A DNA stretch of 64,000 nucleotides from Tachypleus tridentatus (taxonomy: Eukaryota; Arthropoda; Merostomata; Xiphosura; Limulidae), in the NCBI RefSeq assembly GCF_004210375.1, contig NC_134834.1:148523009-148587008 (forward strand). Direction: 5' to 3'. Made by a program: the position numbers and the translations under genes. This document shows positions 28,370 to 40,600 of the stretch, piece by piece. The notes beneath the pieces were generated by a model that had not been told where the DNA came from, did not search any database, and saw nothing but the letters and a program-made list of their open reading frames with translations. The stretch's first letter is position 1; each line of letters starts with the position of its first letter.

Positions 28370-28871
28370 AAATGTTTAGAGCTAATGTGGACAAACGCCC
28401 TCTATGTAGGCTGTAAGCTAAATTATTATATAAATAGCCATGAAGTACGCTATACAAGTATTCAAAGTGTAATGTATAAAAAATATTACTTTTAAGCATT
28501 CATATGTGGATTTTGCTTATTATGCATAATAAATGAAACTATGAAGTTGTTCCTAAAGATAATCCAGAAACCAATACCATGCTAAGAACTAAAGCAGTAA
28601 TTTTGTATAACATGTCACAAGCAAAGGACATAGCAAAATATTTGTCTATACAGAATAGTTAATCTCATTGCCCTGAGTAACATAAACTGGAGTACCTGCT
28701 CTAGTGATATATTTTGGAACTATCTGCTACCTAGCGCCACTCCATGGAATTATGACTTCAGGGGTCTCCCTGGTTTCAAAGGATACCCAGACCAATAGTA
28801 CCCTTTGATCTCTCTTCCTCCTTTATGTTCTAAAGTGCCTGCTTCCTTTGTACACATATTGGAAGGATTAA

Positions 28872-28990
28872 CAACTGCCAATCGATAACCTGATGAACTT
28901 GCAATGCATAAATCCGGGGTTCGATTCCCTATTGCGGACAGAGTGCAGATGGTGTAGATCTGTACCATGAAAACAATAACAAAACACTAG
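28872..28990 (+). repeat. SINE-like tRNA-headed repeat, diverged
   Basis: B box CCGGGGTTCGATTCCCTATT, then GGACAGAGTGCAGATGGTG, GTAGATCTGTACCATG and AAAACAATAACAAA. It resembles family 2 in organisation but not closely in sequence. Confidence 0.6.
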
Positions 28991-29101
28991 CAGCGTAGTG
29001 AGGATGTCGAAACACCACTCCAATATTCTGAAACTTCAAAAAAAAATCCACTATCCTCTCAGATTTAAAACTAAACATCTGATTTTCATTTAATTTCTTG
29101 A

Positions 29102-29222
29102 CCCCCAGGGTCACAGCGGTATGTCTACAAACTTACAACTATACAGACCTAGTTTTGATACACGTGGTGGGCAGAGCTCAGATAGTCCATTGTGTAGCTT
29201 TGTATTCAATTCCAAACAAACA
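29102..29222 (+). repeat. SINE family 2 copy
   Basis: CCCCAGGGTCACAGCGGTAT head, GTTTTGATACACGTGGTGGG B-box region, CAGATAGTCCATTGTGTAGC and CCAAACAAACAAA tail. Confidence 0.87.
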
Positions 29223-29487
29223 AAATTTACATTTTTTGTGTAAATGAATAAGTTCACTCGCCATTTTTGGGAAAAAGTCCCCTCGTTCTACTCTGTGTAG
29301 TGCTGAATACTCTCCTAGCTCACACCATCTTGTGGTTTACGCAACGCGAATATTCATATTTGAATGCTCTTTTGCTATCAGATTATATTTATATTTGTAT
29401 ATTTTCCTTTTGGAACTTTACAGATGTTTTTCAACAAAATTGTTTTCCCATAATAAATGTTTAGCCTAACAATTGTTTCTCTTCACT

Positions 29488-29622
29488 GAGTCCCCCATCA
29501 GGACAGCGTAAGTCTTCGGATTTACAACGCTAAAATCAGAGGATTCGATTTCCCTCGATGGATTCAGCAGATAGCCCAAGGTGGCTTTGCTATGAGGAAA
29601 CACACAAACACACACAACACTA
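29488..29622 (+). repeat. SINE family 3 copy
   Basis: CCCCCATCAGGACAGCGTAA head, GAGGATTCGATTTCCCTCG B box, GATAGCCCAAGGTGGCTTTG and an ACACACAAACACACAC tail. Confidence 0.87.
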
Positions 29623-30985
29623 TTCACTAATAGCGATGTTTATTTTGCTTGAAATTATTGTGTGCTTTGTGTAATATTGTTACATGGATTTTTCCTGAAG
29701 TTAGCACTGTTTGTTTAGCCTGATGTTATTATTGTGTATTTTATCTGACGAAAGAAGACTAAAATCTGTAGTAAGTACAATGCATTGAATCATTATTTGT
29801 ATAACCTAATCATCGTTTCATTTGTAATCCTATGATTAATGTCACTTAATTATTATTATGATAAATTAGAATAGAATGTGAAAAGACAGGTAGAACATAG
29901 AATTAAATCCCGAGTTTTTAACTTATTTAAAATCCATAGCTAGTAAAAATGAGAGGCATTTTAGAAAGGGTACGATATTGCTTTTTAATCAAGTTTATAG
30001 AATGAATTCTTTTGAGTACTTTCCTTCCCCTTTTTAAAATTTTGACAAATTATTTTCTTGTTACAAGATCTCATACAGTGTTTAATTTGGAGTTTTGAAA
30101 AAGACCAACTTTCTTTTGTTCTTCGCTTTATAGTGCAACACACTTACATTAGGGTGGCCATTACTTTTGTATATCACAACTCTTATCTTCTTGCTCCTCT
30201 CAGTTGATCATATTTCACCAGAAAATAATACTTTAGAAAATTTAAGAAAATCGAGATTTAAGGGTACGTTACAGGAATCAAAAATTAGTTACAATACTTA
30301 AAGGTTGTATTTTCTGATCAAATAATTTTTAGAACAACAGAATAGTATAGAGCAAATTGTCCTAGATTTTTTTTTACAACACGAATGGAGCACCTCTGAC
30401 AAAAGATATAAGTTCATGCCTATACAATGAGACACTTGACGAAACAATAACATTAAACTAGCTATAAGCGTGCCAAATAAAAAAAAAATCGAACATAAAA
30501 AGAAAAGGTAGCGATATTAATTATTTAAAAATCTTAAGGAAAATTATGGTACAGTGAAGAAATTAGGGTAAAATATCAGCGACGTCTACGTTATGAGAGA
30601 GGAAGTCAGGATGAAAATTTATATTTTGAATCAGCATAGGATTTATTTAGATCGAACATGCCTTCCACGTCACACACACACAAATTTAAAATACCGATTT
30701 ATGTCAAAATTCACGGTGTACTGAATTTTATAACATATTTATAACACTAAGTAGCACCAAGGCCCATGAATCTAGCATTATTAAAAGGCTTTGTCGGCAC
30801 TAGATATAGTAGATGTAATGTGATTGACATATTATAATATATTTTACTTTGCTTTCACTCATATATTTTTATAATTAGAAAGTAATTGTACTGCATCAGC
30901 ATTCGAATATATAAACTGGATCTTGAAACAAAAGATATAGGTTTCAAGTTATACTTTATACGTTAAAATAACACGGATGCATATA
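29623..30985. other. Intergenic AT-rich sequence, no recognised gene or repeat
   Basis: About 1.4 kb without a credible frame or repeat family. A short (CACA)n run at about 30670 is the only simple repeat seen. Confidence 0.5.
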
Positions 30986-31171
30986 CATATATAATCAGTT
31001 TTATTCTTGTACTATATCAAAGTTACAAAGATGGCGCCAGTCATTGAAATATGCTTCACAAATTAACTGCTTTTAAAGACTACGTATATTGTTTGGGGCG
31101 TGGAGTTGGTTTAATAAGCGAAAGATGCTGGAAAAGCAAGGAATTTCAGTTTGTAATTTCGTTTGAAAAGT
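30985..31171 (+). promoter_or_regulatory. Candidate promoter and non-coding first exon, possibly of the DUF1647-like gene
   Basis: CAAAGATGGCGCC at 31028-31040 resembles the YY1-type AAnATGGCGSC element found just downstream of many animal transcription starts. The following 130 bp is locally richer in GC and ends in the strong donor AAAAGT|GTAAGTATT (GT at 31172). No long frame is present, so it would be a 5' UTR exon. The link to the gene whose coding starts at 41352 is an inference from strand and order. Confidence 0.35.
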
Positions 31172-32939
31172 GTAAGTATTGTGAAGTTGTTGAGTTATTT
31201 AAATGTGATTCATAAAAACGAGATAATTTGTTAAATTTTCTAGTACTAGCATGTATAATACCACATTACTGAAGTACTAGTTATTTTTAAACAAAAGTGT
31301 TATATTCAATAGAGTTGCTACTCAAAATAGAAATATAGAAAGTGTGGCATACCCATTTCATTTGATTAAAACTAAAGGTAGGCTAGTACTAGATTATATT
31401 TATACTCGCAGTATTGCTTTTATTCAGTAATAATAGCTATTATTAATATTAGTATTTAGTTGGTAGTCTAGGGAGACCAGATTTCTGCAGACACACAAAA
31501 CCAGGACAGTCCAACCCTTGCTCTTAATTTCATAATAGTTATTAGAAGTTTGAAATTACTTATCTTTTATTTAATTTATTTTAAATTTTTTTAACTGTTC
31601 CACAATATTTAGAAATATATTAATAATAGCATTGTGTTTGAAATAATTTCAATTTTTTGATGTGACAGAAACAAAACAAAAGAACAAGATAATCAAATTA
31701 CACGTCTAAAAAATCTTTATTCGTTCATCTCAGTTCATCTCAAAATAAGTAACTTTATGTATGAATTTATTTAAGAATCCATAACATTTTCAAACACACT
31801 GCTGTTAATAGTAATTTTAAACTTTTTGGAGATATTTTTGTGAATAATTAATTGAACATAGCATTTTGTTTTTTCATTAAATAGTAATAAAATTCAGTAC
31901 CTGACTGTATAAGATGTGTTTGAACATCTGCACTGCTATAACTATCTCCACTTTCAGATTTGGATTACTTAAGAAGAACAGATGGAACTTTTAAATTTGG
32001 CAACAGGGGCGTACATGTTACAATGAGCAACTTAAGTAGGCTTGTTACTTATGTGACTGACAGTTTGATATCTATTATAAAACCATTACATTTTGTATGT
32101 CCAAAGAACATTTTTTCAGGATATTGGGACAAACTACCAAAAATGAGGCTGTCACAGAAAAATTGTGACAACTTGTCATTAAAAGATAGTTAAGATACAT
32201 CTTCAGGAGTCTTTCTACTACTGACTTATGCCAGAAATCTTCAAGAAGAAAGCAAAAAATGTCTAAAAGTCATGATGACTAAATGTATGAAATAACTTTA
32301 TAAATTAGTTACTGTGATTTGGTTTTTTTTGGCTGAAAATACATCTTTATTTCATATGATCAATTTAAAGATGTAAAGCTGTATTATTATTGAGGACCAA
32401 GAAGCTGTAATTGCTGCTGCATAGACAGTGTGGTGAAATTAAATATGAATGTAAAATTTTAACTTCAAACTTTCTACAGTATGGTTGCTGTTATTAATTA
32501 GTATTAACTCGTAGGCTATGGGAGTCAAAGTTTATGGGAGACTATGTAGCTTTTACTTAATAATAAAGGCTATGAAGCTATTGTGTTTCCATTTGGTGTG
32601 TTATTTAGGCCATTGAAGAAACCACTTCTAAAAAAAATATTTATAAATATTCATATAGTTTTTGATATTGTTGTTGCTTTCTCTATGGCTAACAGTTATG
32701 AAAATCTTAGGTTTTAATGTGCTGTTTGGATATCCATTTATATCATAGCAATGACTTTGTATTCAGTATTAAATATTTAGCTTTTCAATGACTGTTGTTA
32801 AAATATTTAAAACTATCAGATGATGTTCGGAGGATATAACGCCTTAGTTATTTTATAACAGGATGACCAACAATTAACATTCTGTGGTTAGTGTAACATT
32901 TAAATGTTTATCAATTTGATGTAATTTATTTCCAGAACT
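31172..32939. other. AT-rich stretch, no recognised gene
   Basis: Contains a 77-codon frame (31960-32193) preceded by CTCCACTTTCAG, which could be an acceptor, but the residues match nothing I recognise. The sequence could be an intron of the gene downstream. Confidence 0.4.
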
Positions 32940-33240
32940 AGTAACCTCTTTGAAACTAAGTGGATGATAGTTTTGGAGTTTAAGTTTTTTGAAAACTTTT
33001 TCAAGGGTAAAAATATTAGAAAAATTAAGAGAAGGTTTGATAAGTAGTTGAATGGTAAGGGCTGGATTTGAGTTTGGTTTTTTAAAAGCTTTATGGATTG
33101 AACAGCTTAGATGGATCAATGGATCCCTTCTTCTTGTTCTCAAATGTTGTGTTTCATTCTCAAAAATCAACTAACCTCCTTTTCTTTGTCCTAAAAAACA
33201 TGCACAAAAAGTGGAATGTAACTATTAGGGTTTATATTTT
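32940..33240 (+). mobile_element. CR1/L2-like LINE 3' end, decayed
   Basis: The plus strand reads KNIRKIKRRFDK-stop-LNGKGWI and then GATGGATCAATGGATCCC. It matches the FK..FEKYMNDKG tail and the GATNGATCAATNG block of the fragment at 19160-19590. Only the 3' end is visible. The antisense frame at 32874-33170 is a shadow. Confidence 0.45.
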
Positions 33241-34233
33241 ATTTAACATGAAAACAAGAGAGTTACAAATTTTACAAGTCAGTCAGATATATGAAAAAAG
33301 TGTGGTTAGAAAAGTGAAAACTGTATTTGTTAAACTTGGAACATAATTCATTATTTTTCAGTTGCCAACTATGAAAAACTATTATAAAATTGAGGGAATG
33401 TTATTGTGTTGTCGTGTATGTCTATTAATCCATGAATATTTAAAATGTAAATGTTAAATTCCATATATATATATATATGATTATCATCAGACTTGGTAAG
33501 TTCAGATTCACCATCGTCAATATACTTGTAAGCCTATTGATGTTATAGGCAATTTTTTTAAAGATATAATACAAAATGTTGTAAAATTTCCCTTGAAAAT
33601 GGAACCTGAGAGGATAAGTGATTTCCAAAATGAATGGAAGCCAATTAGTGTTATTAAAAACTGGAGCCATTATTTTAGAATTATGCAGTTGTAATTTTCC
33701 AATTTTGTAACTTGTGGTGTTATCTGATATTTTGTCTGAATAGTTTAACAGTCTTGGGGAAAATAAAAAAGGAGGAATTAACACACAGTATATCATTCAG
33801 ACTTTCACTAAAAATACTACAGTTTGGTAATTACTTTGTTTAGATATTTGACAGATGGTTTTGATGACACTTTTGGTCCAGCAAATAGTTGTGCATTAGT
33901 AGTTGTGCTTTGACTTTTTTGTCAGTTATAATTCTACACATAGACAACTTAATTCAAGTAAAATATGTAGGTCTTGTTTAACTTGGAAAATATTGGTTTA
34001 TTTATAACAAAGGAATTATATTGTTAAGATTATATATGTATGTGTGTGACCAAAACATCAATAATATTCATCTGTGAATTTGAATCCCCATTCTTTTATT
34101 AATTTCTTGTTTTGTGACTTCACAGGTTACTCTTCAGGAAATAGTTTTATTAAAAATCTGTAACAGAAAAACATACAAGTACTGCTTTTCACCTGAACAT
34201 GAATTATCTAAATTAAATACATATACTTTCCAA

Positions 34234-34775
34234 ATGTACAAACATATAATAAAATTCATGCATAAGTTAGATACATTACAAATGTACAAACATATAATAC
34301 AATTAATGCATAAATTAGATACATTACAAATGTACAAACATATAATACAATTTCTGCATAAATTAGATACATTACAAATGTACAAACATATAATACAATT
34401 CATGTATAAATTAGGTACATTACAAATGTACAAACATATAATACAATTCATATATAGGGTGTTTGGAAAGTCACTGTGCAGTTTTGTAATCACATTTTAT
34501 TATATTTCAGATTTTGATCCTAATATGGTTTTAACAACTGAAGAACGTGTAAGGATCAAATCCTGTATTGATGCCAAAGGGGGTCACATTCAACATTGTT
34601 TATAATTGTCATTCATATTTACCTCCTGTATTCTATATTGAAACATGTCTGTTAATAAATATATAAGTGCACAGCGACTTTCTGAACACCCTGTATAAAT
34701 TAGATGTATTAAAATTTACAAAAATAAAATACAATTCAAGCATAAATTAGATATATTACAAATGTACAAACAAAA
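34234..34775. repeat. 48-bp minisatellite, about five good and two degenerate units, split by a MITE
   Basis: The unit ATGTACAAACATATAATACA followed by ATTCATGCATAAATTAG starts at 34234, 34282, 34330, 34378 and 34426. The fifth unit is interrupted at 34455 by a mariner-type MITE, and degenerate units resume at 34694-34775. Because 48 is divisible by 3, a frame through it (34114-34605) encodes the repeat MYKHIIQFMHKLDTLQ. This is not evidence for a gene. Confidence 0.93.
34455..34693 (+). mobile_element. Mariner/Tc1-type MITE with fused transposase ends
   Basis: Inverted terminal repeats of about 23 bp (AGGGTGTTTGGAAAGTCACT at the left, GCGACTTTCTGAACACCCT at the right) are flanked by TA dinucleotides, the expected target-site duplication of the IS630-Tc1-mariner superfamily. 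Inside, ATG 34525 opens a 26-codon frame reading LTTEERVRI followed directly by KSCIDAKGGHIQHCL and TAA. The first part looks like the N-terminus and the second like the C-terminus (R...CI.A.GGH..H) of such transposases, so the element is an internal-deletion derivative. It is non-autonomous. Confidence 0.88.
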
Positions 34776-35890
34776 TTAGTCAATATACTTTTGAATTAAA
34801 ATCTTATAATTATATTCTAATAGAAGTGCAATTTATTTATTCCTATAATTTTATTCTTTTGGTTGTTTTTTCTTTTCTGTAGGACTCTGTAACTGTTTTA
34901 ACCATTTCTTGTCAATTCATGTGTTTTAGACAACCTATTATCTTCTCCCCTCTTTCTACTATGTATTTAAAGTAGTGCCAAAAAAAAAGTACAATATATT
35001 TTTTGAAAAACAATCTTATGTCTTTCATTACATTTCCAAGAAGGGAAGGCATAAAAAATGATTCTTTTACATTTTAAATTTTCTTAAGATGTATTCATTA
35101 AATATTTATAATGGCATAGAGTGTTTTTTGTGGAACATCTAACATGGAATTTATGTAAATATATCCTCAATCTTTAGTTATCTGTTTCGTCAATATATAT
35201 AATTCACCACAATTTATACATTTATTATTATTTAATATTAGAACTGCAATTAAATTCATTATTATTAATAAAAAAAAATCTTAATGTTCTTTATTGTTTT
35301 GGTAGATTTTATATACCCTAAATTAAACAAATCACAGTTTGTTTTGTTACAAAATTAGTAGAAGGAATTAATATAAGAAAAGGGGGAAAATTTCTGAGAT
35401 TTCAGTGTGTGTTTTGTTTAATATATATATAAATAATTAGAAGATGGTAGAAAATTTTGAAATGAAAGATCCAAGAATTTCATTAAAGGTTCAAATTAAA
35501 AAAAAGTATTTGTTAAAGATGAAGGGAAAAATAAGCTGTAAATATATAAGAAATTAGAACAATTTGATCTTAAAATAGTATAAGTTAGGTAGTTAAGTAC
35601 AGTCTGTTATTAACCAAAATTGTAGTAGTTTCTTGTATTGGAGAAGGAAGTACATGACAAAGAAAGTTTCAATTCTGGGTTAAGTATCGATAGATCAAAT
35701 GTTGTTTAAGTCTATTTCAAGGAAATATAATTTTTTCTTTTCAACAGTATCATTTCTGACAAGAAGTATTTTTTTCTATCTACAAACTCACAATAATGTG
35801 TGGTTCTACTACTAGGTGGTTCTGTTCACAGAAGATAGAAGTAACTACAAAGTAGCTATTATGTAGCATGGAGATCGATAGACCTCCTTT
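34776..35890. other. AT-rich stretch, no recognised gene
   Basis: About 1.1 kb without a credible frame or repeat, between the minisatellite and the I-group LINE. Confidence 0.5.
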
Positions 35891-38800
35891 GAATAAAGAC
35901 AGTAAATAAAAAGGCATGGTCATAAACAGAAGGGTTCTTCACCCCATTCACCTACACATAAATAAAAATGGCCACCTTAATACAATGGAACTGTTGTGGT
36001 TTACATTCTAATCTGGATGACATCAAAACACTGATTGCTTCTTACCATCCTGTATGTCTTTCCTTACAAGAAACATTTCTAAAACCTACTGATACAGTCA
36101 CATTCGGTAGTTTTCTCTGTACAGAAATGACAGGCTGTGTGATGGACGAGTACGTGGAGGAGTGGCACTATTGGTTGATCAGCATGTGCCCACCCTGTCT
36201 TTGCCACTCAACACACCCTTGGAGGCAATAGCCATCTGTGTTTCTTTGGGTCGTACCATTTGTTTGTTCTTTCTACCTGTCGCCTAGAGAGACCTATGGT
36301 CAGTCAGACCTTGATGCTCTCATTGAACAGCTTCTGTCTCCCTTTTTAATCCTGGGGGACTTTAACGGCCATCATCCCCTCTGGGGAAGTGCTGATATTG
36401 ATAGAAGGAATTGGTCCATAGAGCATATGCTCTCTGATCACAACCATTCTCTTCTCAATAGCAGTTCTTCTACTTATTTTCATGCACCAAGTCAGTTCTT
36501 TACTTCTATTGATCTCTCAATTTGCTCCCCTTCACTGTTCTCTCATTTTACATGAAGGATAGACAATAATCCATGAGGCAGTGATCATTTTCCTATAATT
36601 TTGAGAGAGACTGGCAGTGGTCAATGCCACCTGACCCGTGCACCCTGGTGGAAGCTTGATCAAGCAAACTGGCCCTCTTTCACTGCTCTTGCAGAACTTG
36701 ATCCTGCCATCATCTGTAAGCCATCAATAGATGACTGTGTGGCAGCAGTGACTGACTGTATTATACAAGCAGCTGCTCAATGTATTCCTAAAATTTAGAC
36801 ATGTTTTCCACAATATCCTCATTCGTGGTGGAATCCTGCCTGCCACAGGCCTGGGATACTTTTTGTAGGTATCCCACACTCTTGCACTGCATTGCTTTTG
36901 AGCAGGCTTGTGCACATGCTTGATGGGTAAGATGTCAAAGCCAGAAGGAATCTTGGATTAAGTTCAAAACCAACGTATCTTCTACCACCAGTTCCAAAGT
37001 CATATGGGACAAGATTTAAAAGGTTAGTGAGCAGTATAATTCTGTCCACCTCTCGATCTTGCTCTCTGATGGCGAGGAAGTAGCTGATACCCAGAACACC
37101 ATTGATACTCTAGGTGAAAGCTTTTACCAGGTATTTAGCACTTCTGCTTCATCCTACACCCTCTTAGCCATCAAGACTTGGACAGAGTGATCACCTCTTT
37201 CCTTTCGAGCTGATTGTCTTTGTGACTATAATCCTCCCTTTACACTGGTGGAACTCAAACTGGCCCTTCATAGGTCTGGCAGAACATCAGTTGGTTCAGA
37301 TGATGTATGCTATGAAATTCTGCACCATCTATCTCCTGCTTCTCTTGCTACTCTTATGATTGTTTTTAACTGGATCTGGCAGGAGAATGTTTTTCCTAAT
37401 GCCTTGTGCCAGGCTATTGTCCTACTTTTCTCTAAACCTGGGAAGAATCCCAAGATTCCTTCAAACTATTGTCCAATTGCTTTGAAGAGCTGTTTATGTA
37501 AGACCTTAGAGAGGATGGTTAATGCTTATCTTGTTTGGTTCCTCAAATCAAACAACCTCCTCTCACCCACCCAGTGTGGGTTCCTACGACAGCACTCCAC
37601 CATGGGACCATCTGATATGGCTTGAAACATCAATCAGAAAAGCCTTTCTAAAATGACACTTTCCCATTCTTTTCTACAGGAACTTGGGGTCCCTCAGGGC
37701 TGTGTTTTGAGTGTCAGACTTTTCAGTATAAAGATTAATGCCATCACTGAACAACTCTCTCTTACTGTTGCAAATGGGCTCTATGCCGACGACTTTTACA
37801 TCTCATATCAGTCGTCGAACAAGAGGTACAATGAGTGGCAGCTACAGACTGCCTTCAATCATTTACTGAAGTCAACCACAGCAAACAGCTTTAAATTCTC
37901 TCTCTCCAAAACAATTTGCATGCACTTTTGCTGCCAATGGGGTATTCACCCTGATCCTTAACTCTGTTCAGTGAAGTTGTGCTGCCTGTGGCCCCTGAGA
38001 CAAAATTCTTGGGGTTTATCTTTGACCGTAAGCTGACCTTTATACCACACATCAAGCAGCTATGGGTCACTCCTGAAAACCAGACACTCCTGGTTGGAAA
38101 TACTGTTTGTTATTTGCTGAACATCTTTCGAACCATCCTTCCATTCCTATATATACAGATGGTTCAAAATCAAGTGACTGTGTGGGCTCTGCCATGCTTT
38201 GTTGTGGTTTGGTGGTTGCATGCAGAATTCCCTCTACAGCTTCTGCATTCACTGCTGAACTGTAGACCATTTCTCTTGCCCTGGATCACACAGAAGCTAA
38301 GCAGTACTCAAACTGCACTCTTTATACTGACTCACTTAGTTCTCTACTGGCCCTGGAATCGCTTCACGTTGATTCACACCCTGTTCTCGCCAGTATTCAA
38401 AACCAACTGGCCCATTTCTCTTTAACATCTACTTCTATCCAGTTTTTCTGGATACTGGGCCACATTGATATTCATGGGAATGAGCTCACTGATGCTGCAG
38501 CTAAATCTATTTGCTCTGGCACTATCACTGCTGTACCTCTTCTATATATGGACTATGGTCCTGTATTCAAGGCTCAGATCCTTGTCAACTGGCAGTTGAC
38601 TTGGAGTGAGCAATGTGAAAACAAGCTTTTCCAAATAAAACCCTATATTGGACTTTGGCCGTCTTGCTTCTGTAAGGATCAGAAAGAGGAAGTTGTTCTA
38701 ACTGGACTATGCATTGGTCACAGTTTTTTAACTCATTGTTTATTTTATCTGGAACTGATGCACAAATGTGTAGTCTGTGTAACACTCAGGTCACAATAAG

Positions 38801-39553
38801 CCATATTTTACTTTCTTGGTGTCATTATGGCTCTCAACGACGGCACCATTTTAAACATGTTCTGTCCCAAGGTTTATCCATAATGTGAGACAGTGTTATT
38901 GGTGATGGTGACACTGTTCACCTTTGGAATGATTTTAGTTTTTTTAAGGCCATTAATACATTTAATGCTACTTAAGTTTTTAATTTATACATTAGACCTA
39001 TTTTTAATGTGATTCCCTTTGAAGAATCACAGTCCATCTAGTTTGATTTGAAATTAGAAAATGGCCATAATGTCAAATAACTCGAAACCAGGACTGGAAA
39101 GTCTAACTTCAGGTGGCTAACACTGCTGTTCGAACTACCTGTTAGTCATCCTGGTGAGTTATTATTAAAATTTGGCTCCAAGTCTTTTAAAACTTTTATT
39201 ACTTTTTGAAAATGGCCATAATGTCAAATAACTCAGAAACAGGACTGGAAAGGCCAACTTCAGGTGACTGATGGTGGTTTTTTTTTACTTACCTGTTATT
39301 CTTCTGGGCGAGTTATGATAATTACATTTGTACTACAGAAAGTCCTTTACAACTTGAATTACTATAGTTTTTCTCTTACTGCTGTAGACTAGATGTAAAC
39401 ATTGGTTTTAATGCTATTTGATTTTTTAAACTTTGTTTTGCTTTACCTTAATTTTCTTTTATGAATTTTACTAAATTTACTTTAACTTTTTAATGGATGT
39501 TTGGTGTAGATAGCCTAGCTGCTTTGTGCCATAAAACATCAACCAACCAACCA
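35890..39553 (+). mobile_element. I-group (Jockey/I superfamily) LINE, ORF2 pseudogene with 3' UTR
   Basis: A plus-strand non-LTR retrotransposon about 3.6 kb long, broken by frameshifts and stops. The domains in order are: APE endonuclease from ATG 35968 (IQWNCCGLHSN, LSLQET, then ILGDFNGHHPLWGS near 36350); reverse transcriptase (GSDDVCYEIL, PGKNPKIPSNYCPIALKS, LLSPTQCGFLRQHST; GVPQGCVLSVRLFSI; LYADDFYIS near 37780); RNase H (IYTDGSKSSDCVGSAM near 38150, LYTDSLSSLLALES, GHIDIHGNELTDAAAKS); and a terminal CSLCNTQVTISHILLSWC zinc-knuckle-like block near 38768. RNase H together with APE endonuclease points to the I group. The 3' UTR has a 151-bp tandem duplication and the end is AACATCAACCAACCAACCA. 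ORF1 is missing, so the copy is 5'-truncated. Confidence 0.9.
39058..39330 (+). repeat. Tandem duplication in the LINE 3' UTR (period 151 bp)
   Basis: ATGGCCATAATGTCAAATAA followed by CTCGAAACCAGGACTGGAAA begins at 39061 and recurs at 39212. The similarity continues through CAACTTCAGGTG to CTACCTGTTAGTCATCCTGG versus TTACCTGTTATTCTTCTGGG. Confidence 0.85.
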
Positions 39554-39840
39554 TTTCTCAACTCTTTGTCCAGAAATGAAAGTACTCAACTATTCTATAC
39601 ATCACGTAAAGCATAGGTTATTACTAAGAATTCAAAACATATACAAAGAGTGCAATTCTTCCCTTTGTTAAAGATGTTTAATGTTTTGTTCTTAAATTTA
39701 AAAAAAGGTTACCATTCTACATTTCTGTTAAATTTGTTTAAGGTATTATTTAATGGTCAAAGTATTCCATTATTTTAAATTTATGTTAATCTTGTTTATG
39801 CTACTGTTTAACAGTCAATGTATTATACTACTTCATGTTT

Positions 39841-39894
39841 ACTTATAGCCTGTGATATATATATATGTGTGTGTGTATTTACTTATAGCCTGTG

Positions 39895-39948
<54 letters not shown>

Positions 39949-39969
39949 TTACTTATAGCCTGTGATATG

Positions 39970-40002
<33 letters not shown>

Positions 40003-40102
40003 ATGTTTACTTATAGCCTGTGATATATATGCGTGTGTGTTTGCTTACTTATAGCCTGTGATATATATATATGTGTGTGTGTTTCCTTACTTATAGCCTG
40101 TG

Positions 40103-40138
<36 letters not shown>

Positions 40139-40207
40139 TTTGCTTACTTATAGCCTGTGATATATATATATATGTGTGTGTGTGTGTTTGCTTACTTATA
40201 GCCTGTG

Positions 40208-40239
<32 letters not shown>

Positions 40240-40243
40240 TACA
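39841..40243. repeat. Composite minisatellite: ACTTATAGCCTGTGATAT plus (TA)n(TG)n, eight units
   Basis: The 18-base core ACTTATAGCCTGTGATAT starts at 39841, 39881, 39951, 40009, 40047, 40089, 40146 and 40194. Each core is followed by a variable (AT)n and a (GT)n run of different length. The frame at 40033-40284 that reads CVCVC... is this repeat. Confidence 0.95.
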
Positions 40244-40450
40244 GTTCTTATAGAATTCATAAAACACACCAAACTGAGGTATAAAACATTTGTTTCTGTT
40301 TGTTTTTTTTCTTTCCAATTTAAGATTAGATGAGTTGTTAGTTGATTGTAAAACATATTTAATAACTGAATGTCATGGGAAGGAAAAGGCTTCTTCTGTG
40401 AATAAATAAATCTGTGTTGATGTCTGTGCTGTGATCGATTAAACTTGCAG

Positions 40451-40600
40451 AAATTAGGAAAACCAAGACAGTTGTGCATTTCACAAATCATTTATTTACG
40501 ACCAGTAAAAGTATCATCATATGAAACCATAGTTGTGAATAAATGATCTATTTGTGAAATGTACAGTTGTCTTGTTTTCTCCAGTTCTGTAGTTATGGAG
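40451..40600. repeat. Inverted-repeat (foldback) element
   Basis: Left arm ACCAAGACAGTTGTGCATTT, CACAAATCATTTATT; right arm AATAAATGATCTATTTGTG, AAATGTACAGTTGTCTTGTT. The arms are about 50 bp with a loop of about 40 bp and a few mismatches. Confidence 0.8.

Noticed and set aside
31960..32193. 77-codon frame after a CTCCACTTTCAG acceptor-like site
   Set aside because: The residues match nothing I know, there is no donor with a matching partner, and it lies in what may be an intron.
34234..34473. Regularly spaced repeats that might suggest a CRISPR array
   Set aside because: The repeats are directly contiguous with no unique spacers, and the window is eukaryotic.
34114..34605. 163-codon plus-strand frame with the repeat MYKHIIQFMHKLDTLQ
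   Set aside because: It is a reading through a 48-bp minisatellite (48 is a multiple of 3) that runs into the MITE. The antisense strand is equally open, and there is no other coding sign.
40033..40284. 83-codon Cys/Val-rich frame
   Set aside because: It is encoded by (TG)n(TA)n runs of the composite minisatellite.
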